Assembly (NCBI GenBank): GCA_949130495.1
Contig: OX422221.1
Span: 156,109,241-156,173,240 of the forward strand
From: Sambucus nigra
Taxonomy: Eukaryota; Streptophyta; Magnoliopsida; Dipsacales; Adoxaceae
Direction: 5' to 3'
Length of the DNA stretch: 64,000 nucleotides
Position numbers and translations under genes: made by a program. Shown piece after piece: positions 13,321 through 25,126 of this stretch. The stretch's first letter is position 1. Every line of letters starts with the position of its first letter. The notes beneath the pieces were generated by a model, which was given only the letters and a program-made list of their open reading frames with translations, was not told where the DNA came from and ran no database searches.

Positions 13321-14772
13321 TGTAAGGACAAATTTCCAATTGAGTTAATTTGTAAGTGTTGGTTTAATTCTATACAAAAAAATTTGAGTTATAGGATAGA
13401 AGTTTGTGACCTTCAAGCCTATGACGTTTGAGTTGAAGGTGTAGCCGCCAAGCATATATTGAAGGTATCGCCATTAACGATTTTCGTACTAAGTTTTACG
13501 TAATCAACGTTTTAAGTTTTCCATGATCTCTAAAGGTATGAATGCATATGATATATATATATATATAGCCTTAAAATTTATTTTGGGTGTTTTTTTTATA
13601 AAATTAAGTTGAAAATGCTTTTTCATTTTTTAAAGAAAAATATTTTTTTTTCGAAAAGTCGTTTGGACGACATTTAAATCTCATTCGAACGAGATGTCCA
13701 GGTCATTTGAACGAGATATCAAGTGAGCTTTTCTCTATAATCTCGTTCGTAGTTTCTTTCGAACGAACTTCTTTATTGCAATCTCGTTCGAATGAAATTC
13801 ATATTTCGTTCGAACAATCGACGGTGTTTTGCAGCAATTTTGTCAGTTTTTTTTTCAAAAATCACCCACTCCCCCACTTTTTTCTCACCTAATATTAAGA
13901 GTAAGGGAATAACAATTTTGGAGTTAATTTTTCATATTTTATAAGTTCTATTGAGAGCAAAAACTTTTCTCAAAAAGGCCCCTTGTAGTTTGTTAATCAA
14001 AAGTGTTTAATCTCAAGAACAAAACCAAGTTTTTACACCTAATAGTTTATTTGATCCAAGTTTCATTATATAGATATTTTTAGATTAGCATTTTGACATC
14101 GGGTATAATTCTCTACCCCAAAAGAGATAGTCTCCTACGGAGAATTCCGTTTTGTGTTCCTGGTGTACATACGGAGGCGGACTTCATGTGTTGATGGCTA
14201 ATTTTCCCCATCGGTGGACTTCGAGAAGAAGGTGGATTCCTGAGTTGTTAACTAGGCGGAGGTGTAGAATCGAAGAAGTATCAAGGCTTGAGAAGGCATC
14301 AGGTTGTTAAACTAAGTCTTTATATCGTGTCCTTATAAAATCGTACTTAGAGGACTTGTGGATGGGCCCTTCGAGGTTTTTCCCGCTGTGGATTTTTCTT
14401 GTACATCGCGGTGTTATGATTGTGTTTATTTTATCTTGTAAAAATCACGTAGATGCACACTTAGGTTTAAAAAGATAAAATTTTATTTAATCACAACATT
14501 TGTTTAATTTTGTGAAATTTAATTTGGGTAAAGTTTAGTTTAATTTAATTCAAGTCAGACTTAATTAATTTGGCAAAATGCTTTTTTTTTTTTGGCCTAA
14601 TTTATAACTTGAATCAAGTTTGTTTAAAATAAATTTTTTAATATTTGTTTAATCTCATTTTAATTATGAAGAAATTAAATTTTTGGATATTTGTGTAATA
14701 ATTTTAAAATTTGGAATACTATGTGAACCATCTCTCCATTTTGGATTTTAAAACTAGTATATACCTCTAACA
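13321..14772 (+). repeat. LTR2 of tandem non-autonomous copia-like element
   Basis: Begins TGTAAGGACAAATTT directly after the polypurine tract and ends CTCTAACA. It is followed by a degraded primer-binding site (TGATTTCAGATAG at 14775). It is 1,452 bp, matching LTR3 in length. GTTCGAACGA-type motifs lie at 13660-13825, a candidate TATATAG box at 14067-14073, and the conserved U5 block at about 14390-14450. Confidence 0.88.
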
Positions 14773-15514
14773 AGTGATTTCAGATAGGGTTACGCTAATT
14801 CATTGCGTGATCCCGATTTTTATGAATTTGTTTTGATAATATGGAAAAAAATTCATATTTGATAATTCCTATTTTTTATGCTTATCTTTTGCTGGCACAT
14901 GACACCTCTTATGACATATCCATACATTGATTATGTTAGCTTCGTTTACATACACTAGCATTTGTGCTTCATGATAGATTGTTGCTAGTTGTATATTTAT
15001 TTGTCATATTTTAGTCTATGCTTTATTATATAAATTGTTCTTGAATTATGATATGTGTATCTTTTGTACAATATTTTTTTATTTATTTGAAAAAAAACAA
15101 AAAGATTTTGTTTGTCTTTTGAGTTGAATTTTTGTTTGCTTAAAATTTGAAAAACTCAAAAAGATTTTTTTGTGTATATTTTAGTTTTACACATTTTATG
15201 TGGCATATACTCGTGTTTAAATCCAATATCATTCCTCCGCTTCCATGTGTCTATAACTTCTAGTTATAAATTTCAATTCTTAAAATGTTCTTTAACATGC
15301 TTGTATGGAGAAGTTTAATTTTAAGTTGCTTAATGGATTCCCTTTTTAAATGCCTTTCGCACACATGCATGAGCTCTTTGAACGTTAACTACACATGTAT
15401 ATTTGAGCTAAGTGAGATGTTCTCCTATCAATTATTCCATCTACATGTTGCTTTGACTATGGAGGATTTTTGCATGTAAGAACCGTTGCACGTGAGATTT
15501 GTTTGTATTTTATA

Positions 15515-15516
<2 letters not shown>

Positions 15517-15581
<65 letters not shown>
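15517..15581. repeat. (AT)n microsatellite
   Basis: About 32 AT units, followed by a G-rich stretch. It sits at the place of a much shorter AT run in internal region 1 (near 12160), so the expansion is specific to this copy. Confidence 0.98.
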
Positions 15582-15584
<3 letters not shown>

Positions 15585-16254
15585 GTGGGGGGGGTGGGGG
15601 TGTGCACGAAAAGGGTCTAAAAAAGCGAGGCATTGTAAAAAGTATCCAAGACCCAAAGAGTTTTAAAAGGGAAAAAAAATGTGGCATTGTAAAAAGTAGC
15701 CAAGGTGTACATAGTTTAGTTCGGTATGTTCATTGAAAAGAAAAGAAAAGAATTATTATTTATGAGCGAGCTTGGATAAAAATATCAACGGGTTTGCACA
15801 ATGACAATGTATCCAAGTTTTGCTTATTTTGTCACAACTCTATCGGTTTGTAGAATCATCAAAATTATAGGCGTGTATGCATTGCACTTGTTTGTTCTTC
15901 GAGTTCAGTTTATCTTGTCACATTAGGATAAATCTATGTTTGATAAAGTTTTTTCTATCAAATAAAACTCCTTGAACATTTATAAGTGAATGGGTAAAAA
16001 GTCTTTTGTCTCTAGTAAACACTAATTCACTCAGCTTACTGCATGGTTATTTACACACATTTATGCCATTTAAGTGTGGAAAACTTATTGCATTTTGTGT
16101 CTTGTTTTGTATTTATACCTATATATATATATGTGCTTGTACATTATTGGTATCCTTTGAGTATTTACATATATGGTATCATTTATTTTTAAGTCTTTGC
16201 TTTCATAACTAGTCCTCGTATACTATTGGTATCTATCAATCTTTGTGTAGATTA

Positions 16255-16259
16255 GTTAC
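16255..16259. repeat. Target-site duplication GTTAC (left)
   Basis: GTTAC precedes the TGTAGGAGGGT terminus and recurs at 23155-23159 after the ACCCTTCTACA terminus. Removing the insert and one copy restores continuity with internal region 1. Confidence 0.82.
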
Positions 16260-16630
16260 TGTAGGAGGGTAGTGAGACTGGGGTCTATGAATAACTGGAA
16301 AGGGTGAGGCGTGACCCACTCCAATGGATGCTGTCTGCAAGGTTCTCAAGAACTTCTGAAGCGGCTTCTGAAGAGACCTTCTCCTTTTGGTAAAAATGGA
16401 GCTCAAGCTGGAACTCCCTCCCTACAAGAAGATGAACTTCCACAACAATAATAGTAATTTTCTCAAGAGGAGCTCCTGAGAGTGATGGCTGTCAGTGGGG
16501 AGTGAAAGAACAAGGCACTTAGCGCTTAGAGAGAGCAGGGAGAGAATACTAGAGAGGTTCTGGTGTGATTTTGACAGAGTGACTTTGCTATTGAGTTTTT
16601 TTCTATCTCTTATGACCTTACCCAGGGGTC

Positions 16631-16639
16631 CTATTTATA
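16631..16639 (-). promoter_or_regulatory. Candidate TATA box in the nested element's LTR
   Basis: The minus strand reads TATAAATAG, a consensus plant TATA box, about 370 bp from the element's end at 16260. This fits an LTR U3-R junction on the minus strand. Confidence 0.55.
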
Positions 16640-17375
16640 CTTGGGCACTAAGGCTGGGTTGGCACTTTTGGCGCAAAAACTTAGAGGGTTGGTGAGGGAC
16701 AAAGCCTGCAGTGTACTATTTGTCCTTACCTGCAGGCAGCTCTGCTTGTCCCCTCTGGCAGATGCCCCCTGGTGCCAACCAAAGTTCAAAATCAAATATG
16801 TCTTCTAATGGAGACAAAATATCTGATTTGCTAAATATCTTTTGAAACAGTAACTTTTGGTACAAACTTTGTAAAACTTGAGGGGGGTCTCGAGGACCAC
16901 TTCCTCTAAAATATTTGTAAGCTTGATGGGGGTCTTGAGGACCCCCTTCTAAAATCATTTTTCTTAAGAGGGGTTTAGAGGACCCTCTCCTTTTAAAATC
17001 ATTTTATAAACAGTTCTTTTCTTGTGAGCAGCTAGCCCTTTGGTTGCTCACTTCACTTGTGACTAAGTGTGAAGTGTGTGTAGTCTTGAGTGACTTCTGG
17101 GTCTTCCTACTAGTATTCTCTCAATCCTATAGTGCTAAGTGGTTAAGCTTGCCCAACAGACCTTGTCCTTCAGCCGCCAAGCCAAAACTCCCAAGAGGTC
17201 CCAACTAGCCTACTTGAGTCCTACTTCCTCACAAGGCAACCTATACAAGAAAGCAAAGTATTAATATTGTTGTTCTTTTTAAAGAATGACGTTTCATAAT
17301 GAAGAGTTGCTCATGGTAGCCACTCCCTCATCATGGCCACCCTGGGTGGGTTCCTTCTCAAATGTTATTTCTGCA

Positions 17376-19705
17376 GTGACCCCTGCGGCGATACCCCTCG
17401 AATGACATTGCTGCAGTGACCCTTGCAGTGGCAGTGACCCTTTCAGTGGCACTTCTCAATCTTGGACTTCTGCGGTGGACCTAGTGGGGCACCTCTCGAA
17501 TGTCATTACTGCAGTGACCCTTGTAGTGGCAGTGACCCTTGCAGTGGCAATTCTCAATCTTGAACTTCTGCGGTGGCCCTTGCGGGGCACCTCTCGAATG
17601 TCATTGCTGCAGTGATTTTCGCATTGACAGTGACCCTTGTAGTGGAACATCTCAATATTGGACTTCTGCGGTGGCCCTTGTGGGGCACCTCTCAAATGTC
17701 ATTACTGTAGTGACCCTTCCAGTGGTACTTCTTAATTTTGGACTTCTGCGGTGGCCCTTGAGGGGCACCTCTTGAATGTCATTGCTGAAGTGACCTTTGC
17801 AGTGGAAGTGACCCTTGCAGTGGAACTTCTCAATCTTGGACTTCTGCGGTGGCCCTTGCGGGGCACCTCTCAAATGTCATGGCTGCAGTGACCTTTGCAG
17901 TGGCGTTGACCCTTGTAGTGTCACTTCTCAATCTTGGATTTTTGCGGTAAACCTTGCGAGGCACCTCTCGAATGTCATTGCTGCAGTGACCCTTGTAGTG
18001 GCGCTGACCCTTGCAGTGGCACTTCTCAATCTTGGACTTCTACGGTGACCCTCGCTAGGCACCTCTCGAATGTCATTGCTGCAGTGACCTTTGCAGTGGC
18101 GCTGACCCTTGCAATGGCACTTCTCAATCTTGGACTTCTGCGGTGACCCTTGTAAGGCAACTCTCGAATGTCGTTGCTGCAGTGACCCTTGTAGTGGCTC
18201 TGACCCTTGCAGTTGCACTTCTCAATCTTGGACTTCTGCGATGACCCTTGCGAGGCACCTCTCGAATGTCGTTGTTGTAGTGACCCTTGCAGTGGCGCTG
18301 ACCCTTGCAGTGGAACTTCTCAATATTGGATTTATGCGGTGACCCTTGCGAGGCACCTCTCGAATGTCATTGCTGCAGTGACCCTTGCAGTGGCGCTGAC
18401 CCTTGCAGTGGCACTTCTCAATCTTGGACTTCTGCGGTGACCCTTGCGAGGCACCTCTCGAATGTCATTGCTGCAGTGACCCTTGCAGTGGCACTGACCC
18501 TTAAAGTGGCACTTCTCAATCTTGGACTTCTGCGGTGACCCTTGCGAGGCACCTCTCGAATGTCATTGCTGCAGAGACCCTTGTAGTGGCGCTGACTCTT
18601 GCAATGGAACTTCTCAATCTTTGACTTCTGCGGTGAACCTTTCGAGGCACCTCTCGAATGTCATTCCTGCAGTGACCCTTGCAGTGGAACTTCTCAATCT
18701 TGGATTTATGTGGTAACCCTTGCGAGGCACCTCTCTAATGTCATTATTGTAGTGACCCTTGCAGTGGCGCTGACCCTTGAAGTGGCACTTCTCAATCTTG
18801 GACTTCTGAGGTAACCCTTGCTAGGCACCTCTCGAATGTCATTGTTGCAGTGAACTTTGCAGTGGCGTTGACCCTTGTAGTGGCGCTGACCTTTGCAATG
18901 GCACTTCTCAATCTTGGAATTCTGCAGTGACCCTTGCAAGGAAACTCTCGAATGTCATTGCTGTAGTGACCCTTGCAGTGACGCTGACCCTTACAGTGGC
19001 ACTTCTCAATCTTGGACACCTGCGGTGACCCTTACGGGGCACCTCTCGAATTTCGTTGTTGTAGTGACCCTTGCAGTGGCGCTGACCTTTGCAGTGGGAC
19101 TTTTCAATCTTGGATTTCTGCGGTGACCCTTGCAAGGCACCTCTCGAATGTCATTGTTGCAGTGACCCTTGCAGTGGCGCTGACCCTTGCAGTGGCACTT
19201 CTCAATCTTGGACTTCTGCGGTGACCCTTGCGAGGCACCTCTCGAATGTCATTGCTGGAGTGACCCTTGCAGTGGCGCTGACCCTTGCAGTGGCACTTCT
19301 CAATCTTGGACTTCTGTGGTGACCCTTGAGAGGCACCTCTCGAATGTCATTGCTGCAGTGACCCTTGTAGTGGCGCTGACCCTTGCAATGGCACTTCTCA
19401 ATCTTAGACTTCTACGATGACCCTTGCGAGGCACCTCTCGAATGTCATTCCTGCAGTGACCCTTGCAGTGGAACTTCTCAATCTTGGACTTCTGCGGTGA
19501 CCCTTGTGAGGCACCTCTCGAATGTCATTGTTGCAGTGACCCTTGTAGTGGCACTGACCCTTACAGTGTCACTTCTCAATCTTGGACTTCTGCGGTGACC
19601 CTTGCGAGGCACCTCTCGAATGTCGTTGTTGTAGTGACCCTTGCTGTGGCACTTCTCAATCTTGGACTTCTGTGGTGACCCTCGCGGGCACCTCTCGGAT
19701 GTCAT
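17376..19705. repeat. Tandem array, ~98-bp unit (about 24 copies)
   Basis: The same sentence repeats every 98 bp, with some shortened variants of about 80 bp. Core words are CACCTCTCGAATGTCATTG, CTGCAGTGACCCTTGCAGTG and TTCTCAATCTTGGACTTCTG. The period is near 98, not a multiple of 3, yet many frames stay open in consecutive copies, giving overlapping 60-97-residue ORFs on both strands. These are repeat artefacts. The array lies inside the inferred LTR of the nested element. Confidence 0.95.
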
Positions 19706-19949
19706 TAATAAAGAAAGCATTTTTATTTTATTTACTTTTTTATTGGTAGACACCCATCTACATTAGCCCCTCGTGCAAAGTCTTTTGTGTTGGGTAGACC
19801 AAAAGGCTTTGTACGCCATAAATTCAGGGTTTTTTGGGACCTTAGGGTTTCTTCATCATTCCCCCTAGGGTCATTAAATGTTATGTCACTTCATCCCATA
19901 TTTTGAAAATGAGTCCACTTATAGTGGACCTCCTTATCTCGTTATAAAA

Positions 19950-20145
19950 TTAGGCGGAGGGGTTACTCGCGGTGAGCCCCTCGCCCTTGGTCTTCTTCTG
20001 TGGACTTCCATCTTGGGCGGAGGGGTTACTTGCGATGAGCCCCTCGCCCTTGGCCTTCTTCTGTGGCCTTTCATCTTGGGTGGAGGGGCTACTCGCGATG
20101 GGCCCCTCGCCCATGGCCTTTTTCTGTGGCCTTCTATCTTGGCCT
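19950..20145. repeat. Tandem array, ~63-bp unit (3 copies)
   Basis: Three near-identical copies of a block containing GGCGGAGGGGTTACT, GAGCCCCTCGCCC and CTTCTTCTGTGG lie next to the inferred polypurine tract. ORFs on both strands here read the same repeat. Confidence 0.9.
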
Positions 20146-20289
20146 TTTTGTGGAGCCACTCTAAGTGGATCCCCACACTCAAAGCTATTTTATTATTTGT
20201 TCACTTGCTTGAGGACTTCTCGATATTAGCCCCCTCGTTCAGGAGTATCTTGCAATGTCGAGAGACTTGTGCACGAAATTGTCGTACCT

Positions 20290-21900
20290 TTTATTTATAC
20301 TTGGCAGTTGCTCAAAACTATTAGCACTCCTGTTCCCTTGGAGCCTTGGGTGCTAAACTGTTGCACCTTATATTTATCCTTGACACTGGCTCAAGACTGC
20401 GAGCGCTCCGGTGCCCCTAGAGCCTTAGGTGCTCAACTGGCGCACATTATATTTATACTTGGCACTTGATCAAGACTGTGAGCGCTCCGGTGCCCTAGGA
20501 GCCTTAGGTGCTCATTTGGAGCACCTTACATTTATACTTGACACTTGCTCAAGACTGTGAGTGCTCCGATGCCCTTGGAGCCACAGGTGCTCAACTGACG
20601 CACCTTATATTTATATTTGGTACTTTCTCAGTACTGTGAGCGCTCTAGTGCCCTTGAAGCCTTAGTTAATCAACTGGCACACCTTATATTTATACTTGGC
20701 ATCCACTCAAGACTGTGAGCTTTCCGGTGCATTAAGAGCCTTACGTGCTCATCTGGAGCACCTTACATTTATATTTGGCACTTTCTCAAGACTATGAGCG
20801 CTCCGGTGCCCTTGGAGCCTTAGGTACTAAATAGTTGTATTTTATATTTATACTTGGAAGTTACTCAAAACTGGAGCGCTCTGGTGTCCTTGGAGCCTTA
20901 GGTGCTAAACTATCGCACCTTATATTTATACTTGGCAGTTGCTCAAAACTGTGAGCTCTCCGGTTCTCTTGGAGCCTTAGGTGCTCATCTGGAGCACCTT
21001 ATGTTTATACTTAGCACTTGATCAAGACTGTGAGCGCTCCAGTGCCCTTAGAGTCTTAGGTGCTAAACTGTCGTACCTTATATTTATACTTGACGCTTGC
21101 TCAAGAGTGCGAGCGCTCCAGTGCCCTTGGAGCCTTAGGTGCCTAATTGGCGCACCTTATATTCATACTTAGCAGTTGCTCAAAACTGTGAGAGCTCCGG
21201 TGTCCTTGGAGCCTTAAGTGCTCATCTGGAGAACCTTATGTTTATACTTAGCACTTGCTCAAGACTGTGAGCGCTCCGGTGCCCTTGGACCCTTAGGTGC
21301 TAAACTGTCGCACCTTATATTTATACTTGACAGTTGCTCAAAACTGTGAGCGCTCCGATTCCCTTGGAGCCTTAGGTGCTCATCTAGAGCACCTTATGTT
21401 TATACTTAACACTTGCTCAAGACTGTGAGCGCTCCGGTGCCCTTGGAGCCTTAGGTGCTAAACTGTCGCACCTTATATTTATACCTAACACTTTCTCAAG
21501 ACTGCGAGCGCTCTAGTGCCCTTGGAGCCTTAGGTGCTTAACTGGCTCACCTTATATTCATACTTGGCAGTTGCTCAAAATTGTGAGCGCTCTAGTGCCC
21601 TTGGAGCCTTAGGTTCTCATCTGGAGCACCTTATGTTTATACTTAGCACTTGCTCAAGACTGTGAGCGATCCGGTGCCCTTGGAGCCTTAGGTGATAAAC
21701 TATCGCACCTTATATTTATACTTGACACTTTCTCAAGACTGCGAGCGCTCTGGTGCCCTTGGAGCCTTTGGTGCTTAACTGGCGCACCTTATATTCATAC
21801 TTGGTAGTTGCTCAAGACTGTGAGCGCTCTTATTCCCTTGGATCCTTAGGTACTAAACTATTGTACCTTATATGTATAATTGTACTTGCTCAATACTTTG
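20290..21900. repeat. Tandem array, ~79-bp unit (about 20 copies)
   Basis: Unit words are GAGCGCTCCGGTGCCCTTGG, AGCCTTAGGTGCT and CACCTTATATTTATACTTGG. The spacing measured between 20371 and 20450 is 79 bp. Copies alternate between two linker variants (TCATCTGGAGCACC versus AAACTGTCGCACC), giving a higher-order pattern in 20900-21700. Confidence 0.93.
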
Positions 21901-21934
21901 AGTTGCTCTTTTTTATGTGAGAACCTCAAGATTG

Positions 21935-22275
21935 AACTTCCTGCTTCTAACTGTGGAGTATTTGCATATTAGATGAGCAAGTTAGAATTTTGAAGCTGCC
22001 CCTCTAACTGCGGGGTACTTGCATATAACTGAGCAAGTCTCCATTTGGACGTTGCCCCTCTAACTGCGGGGTACTTGCATATAGCTGAGCAAGTTTAAAA
22101 TTTTGAAGTTGTCCCTTTAACTGCGGGGTACTTGCATATAACTAAGCAAGTTGAAATTTGGGAGTGGCCTCTCTAGCTGCGGGTTACTTGTGTATAATTG
22201 AGCAAGTTAAAAAATTTCAAGCTACCCCTCTAACTACGGGGTACTTGCATATGAGCTGAGGTAGTTAAAATTTTT
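21935..22275. repeat. Tandem array, ~56-60-bp unit (about 6 copies)
   Basis: Copies contain CCCCTCTAACTGCGGGGTAC followed by TTGCATATAACTGAGCAAG. The unit is unrelated by eye to the 63-, 79- and 98-bp units. Confidence 0.88.
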
Positions 22276-23154
22276 AGCGCAGCCCCATGTGCCTGTGGGG
22301 TACTTTTTAGAGCACCCCGGTGTGATTATGGGGTATTTTGTTATGCACATTCATTTCTTAGGGAGTATCTAGTAGATGGGGTTAGTCCTTCTCCTTCCCA
22401 CAAACTCTGAATAAAATTCCGCATATATCCTAAGTAAAGAAATAATTATTTATTTATGCTGGAAATTTATCTTTGTCTGCAAGGGTGCTTGTTCCAAACT
22501 TTTCTTAGGAAACTTTTTGTCTTATAAAAAATAACAAGTTTAGAGAGGGGGCAGACCCCCTTCTCTATTTGTTCTAAAAACTAGTCAAGTAAATTTTTCT
22601 TGAGAACGAAGGTTAGAAATTGTTCTCTAGGCTATAAATCTGTACGAAATAATAATAAATTGTAATGATATTTTTTTATTATTATTACTACTGGGAGGAT
22701 AACCCCCTGCTGTTCTGGAGTAAAAAATTTATCTGTTGAGTTTATAAGAACTTTACTCAGTTAACATTTCCCTTGGGATGGATATTCCTCCAAGTATAAT
22801 GAGGAAAGACGTTTATGTCATGGATCCTCTTCTAATCTAGTGTAGGTTTTACTATTCTTTTTAAGAAAGAGAAAACATAAGTCTGGTGTACCCACCGCAT
22901 AATGTAGGTAGATAAATCATGCATAAAAGTGTTAGTCAAAAATCACTAGTATTCCTTTTCTACTCATAAAATTTCTTGACTTATAAAAGACTTTCTGCAT
23001 TAGAGCATGCTATTCAAAATTTTTTTTTAAGAAAATGAAACTTGGCAGGAGTCAGGCCTAGTACCTCTTCGGTCGTAGTGGTGAGGATGTCCTCTTATGA
23101 CGGGTTGAATTTTTTTAGGCGGGGATGTCTGCTTTTGGTAGACACCCTTCTACA
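22276..23154 (-). repeat. 5'-terminal part of the nested element
   Basis: About 0.9 kb of non-repetitive sequence between the 56-60-bp array and the TGTAGAAGGGT terminus (minus strand). I see no coding domain. Only the terminal 18 bp clearly match the internal end at 19745-19762, so this would be a deleted or strongly diverged 5' LTR. Confidence 0.5.
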
Positions 23155-23159
23155 GTTAC
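23155..23159. repeat. Target-site duplication GTTAC (right)
   Basis: Second copy of the 5-bp duplication. After it, the sequence resumes CTTTTGTTGACATGTTG, homologous to 12813-12830 in internal region 1. Confidence 0.82.
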
Positions 23160-23673
23160 TCTTTTGTTGACATGTTGCTTTATCGTACTTGTAACTATAT
23201 ACACCATTGCATAGTATACTAGTTTTTCCATTATGTGTATCCCTTGTTGCATTTAGGGCGATAATTTATTTTAATTGGGGAGAAATGGGTTATTATAAGC
23301 ACTTTATCCTTTGTCTATTCTTGAACAAAAAGGGGGAGAAATGATATCTAAACCTTTTAATTTGGGAAGATCTATCTTAGGGATATAAATCCTTTATTGG
23401 GTAGACATTGTTAGACAAGGGAGAATATAATTAGGGGGAGAATTTAATAATGCGCTTTATGTTGTTGTATTCCCTATGCGCTTGATGATGTGTTTAAGTG
23501 TTCATATTTTCATCTTAGCTGCACCATTTTAAAGTAAGAACAACTTCTCATGCCATGTGTCAGTCAAGCGTCTGTATTTTTTTTTTGAGTGGGATTGTGG
23601 CCTTTTAGATGAGCTTGATGGCCCATAGAGTTTTTATTTAGGTTTTCTCCCGGAATAGCCAAAGAGGGAGATT
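23160..23673 (+). repeat. Internal region 2, right half
   Basis: Continues the sequence interrupted at 16259 and ends with the polypurine tract CCAAAGAGGGAGATT (23659-23673) in front of LTR3. Confidence 0.83.
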
Positions 23674-25126
23674 TGTAAGGACAAATTTCCAATTGAGTCA
23701 ATTTGTAAGTGTTGTCTTAACTTCGAACAAAACCTTTTGAGTCGTAGGATAGAAGTTTGTGACCTTCAAGCTTGTGACGTTTAAGATGAATATGTAGCTG
23801 CCAAGCATATATTGATGATAACATCATTGTCGATTTTTGTACCAAGTTCTAGGTCATCAACCTTTCAAGTTTTCCATGGTCTCTAAAGGTATGAATGAAT
23901 ATGATATATATATAGAGCCTTGGAAATTTATTTTGGGTGTCATTTTTTTAAATTAAGTTCAAAATGTTTTTTTAAGAAAAATATTTTTTTCTAAAAAGTC
24001 ATTCGAACGACATTTGAATCTCGTTCGAACGAGATGTCCAGATTGTTCGAACGAGATATCAAACGAGCTTTTCTCTGTAATTTCATTCATAATCTCGTTC
24101 TTAGTTTTGTTTCAACGAACTTTTTTACTATAACCTTGTTCGAACGACATTCAAATTTCGTTCAAACGACCGATGATTTTTTGCAGCAGTTTCAACAGTT
24201 GTTTTCAAAAACCACCTACTTCCCCATTTATTTCTTACTTACTATTACGAGTACGGGAATAACAATTTTGGAGTGACTTTTTTAGATTTTCTAAGTCCTC
24301 TTGAGATCTAAAAACGTTTCCCAAAAAGTCCCTTTAGTGTTTGTTAATCAAAATGATTTAATCTCAAGAACAAAACCAAGATTTTACACGTAATAGTTTA
24401 TTTTATCCAAGTTTCATTATATACATATTTTGATATCAGTATTTTGGCACCGGGTATCATTCTCTACCCAAAAGAGAGAGTTTCCTACGGAGGATTCCGT
24501 TTTGTGTCCGTGGTGTACATACGAAAGCGGACTTCTTGTGTTGATGGTTGATTTTCCCCATCCGTGAACTCCGAGACGAAGGTGGATTCCTGAGTTGCCA
24601 ACTAGACGGAGGTAGAGGAACGAAGAAGCGTCAAGGGTTGAGAGGGCGTTAGGTTGTTGAAGTAAGTCTATCTACCGTGTCCTTGTAAAATCGTATCTAT
24701 GGACTTAGGGTTGGTCCATCCAAGGTTTTTTTTCGTTGTGCACTTTCCTCGTACATCGCGGCGTTGTGATTGTGTTTATTTTATCTTGCAAAAATCACAT
24801 AGATGCATGCTTACATTTAAAAAGATAAAATTTGGTTTAATCACAATATTTGTTGAATTTGGTGCACATTTAATTTGGGTAATGTTTAGCTTAATTCAAT
24901 TCAAATCGAACTTAATTAATTTGGGAAAATTCATGTTTGTTTTGTTTGGCCTAATTTATAACTTGAATTAAGTTTGTTTAAAAGAAAATTTTTAATATTT
25001 TTTTAATCTCATTTTAATTGTGAAGAAATTAAAATTTTGGATATTTGTGTAAGAATTTTAAAATTTGGAATGCTGTGTGAACCATCTCTCCATTATGGAT
25101 TTTAAAGCTGGTATATACTTCTAACT
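23674..25126 (+). repeat. LTR3 of tandem non-autonomous copia-like element
   Basis: Begins TGTAAGGACAAATTT and ends near TTCTAACT, 1,453 bp, collinear with LTR2. No primer-binding site follows, unlike LTR1 and LTR2, so it behaves as the 3'-terminal LTR of the array. GTTCGAACGA-type motifs lie at 23990-24175. The 24699 ORF is inside the U5 region and is not a gene. Confidence 0.87.

Larger units (their letters stand above)
14773..16259 (+). repeat. Internal region 2, left half
   Basis: Homologous to 11410-12810 and interrupted at 16259 by the nested minus-strand element. The two halves (14773-16259 and 23160-23673) sum to about 2.0 kb, close to the 1.9 kb of internal region 1. No coding domains. 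Confidence 0.83.
16260..23154 (-). mobile_element. Nested 6.9-kb non-autonomous element built of tandem repeats (LTR-type, minus strand)
   Basis: It is bounded by TGTAGGAGGGT (16260-16270) and ACCCTTCTACA (23144-23154), a TG...CA inverted pair with one mismatch, and flanked by GTTAC duplications. An internal copy of the end signature at 19745-19762 matches 23137-23154 at 17 of 18 bases. Next to it (19763-19775) is CACGAGGGGCTAA on the minus strand, a plausible polypurine tract. Together these suggest a minus-strand LTR element: 3' LTR 19762 to 16260, interior with tandem arrays, and a 5' LTR reduced to its first part near 23154. No protein domain is visible. A TIR-type DNA transposon is the main alternative, but a 5-bp duplication and TG/CA ends favour an integrase-mobilised element, perhaps of Tat/Ogre type. 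Confidence 0.72.

Noticed and set aside
17456..19753. About twenty overlapping ORFs of 64-97 residues on both strands, rich in Cys/Ser or Arg/Lys
   Set aside because: They are frames through the 98-bp tandem repeat; the same peptide repeats in shifted frames, with no start context or family motif.
19934..20229. Proline/glycine-rich ORFs on both strands
   Set aside because: Read-through of the three-copy 63-bp repeat; both strands open, no independent evidence of coding.
16260..23154. Classification as a Mutator or hAT DNA transposon from its inverted ends
   Set aside because: The duplication is 5 bp rather than 9 or 8, and the TG/CA ends with an internal end copy beside a polypurine tract fit an LTR-type element better; not excluded.
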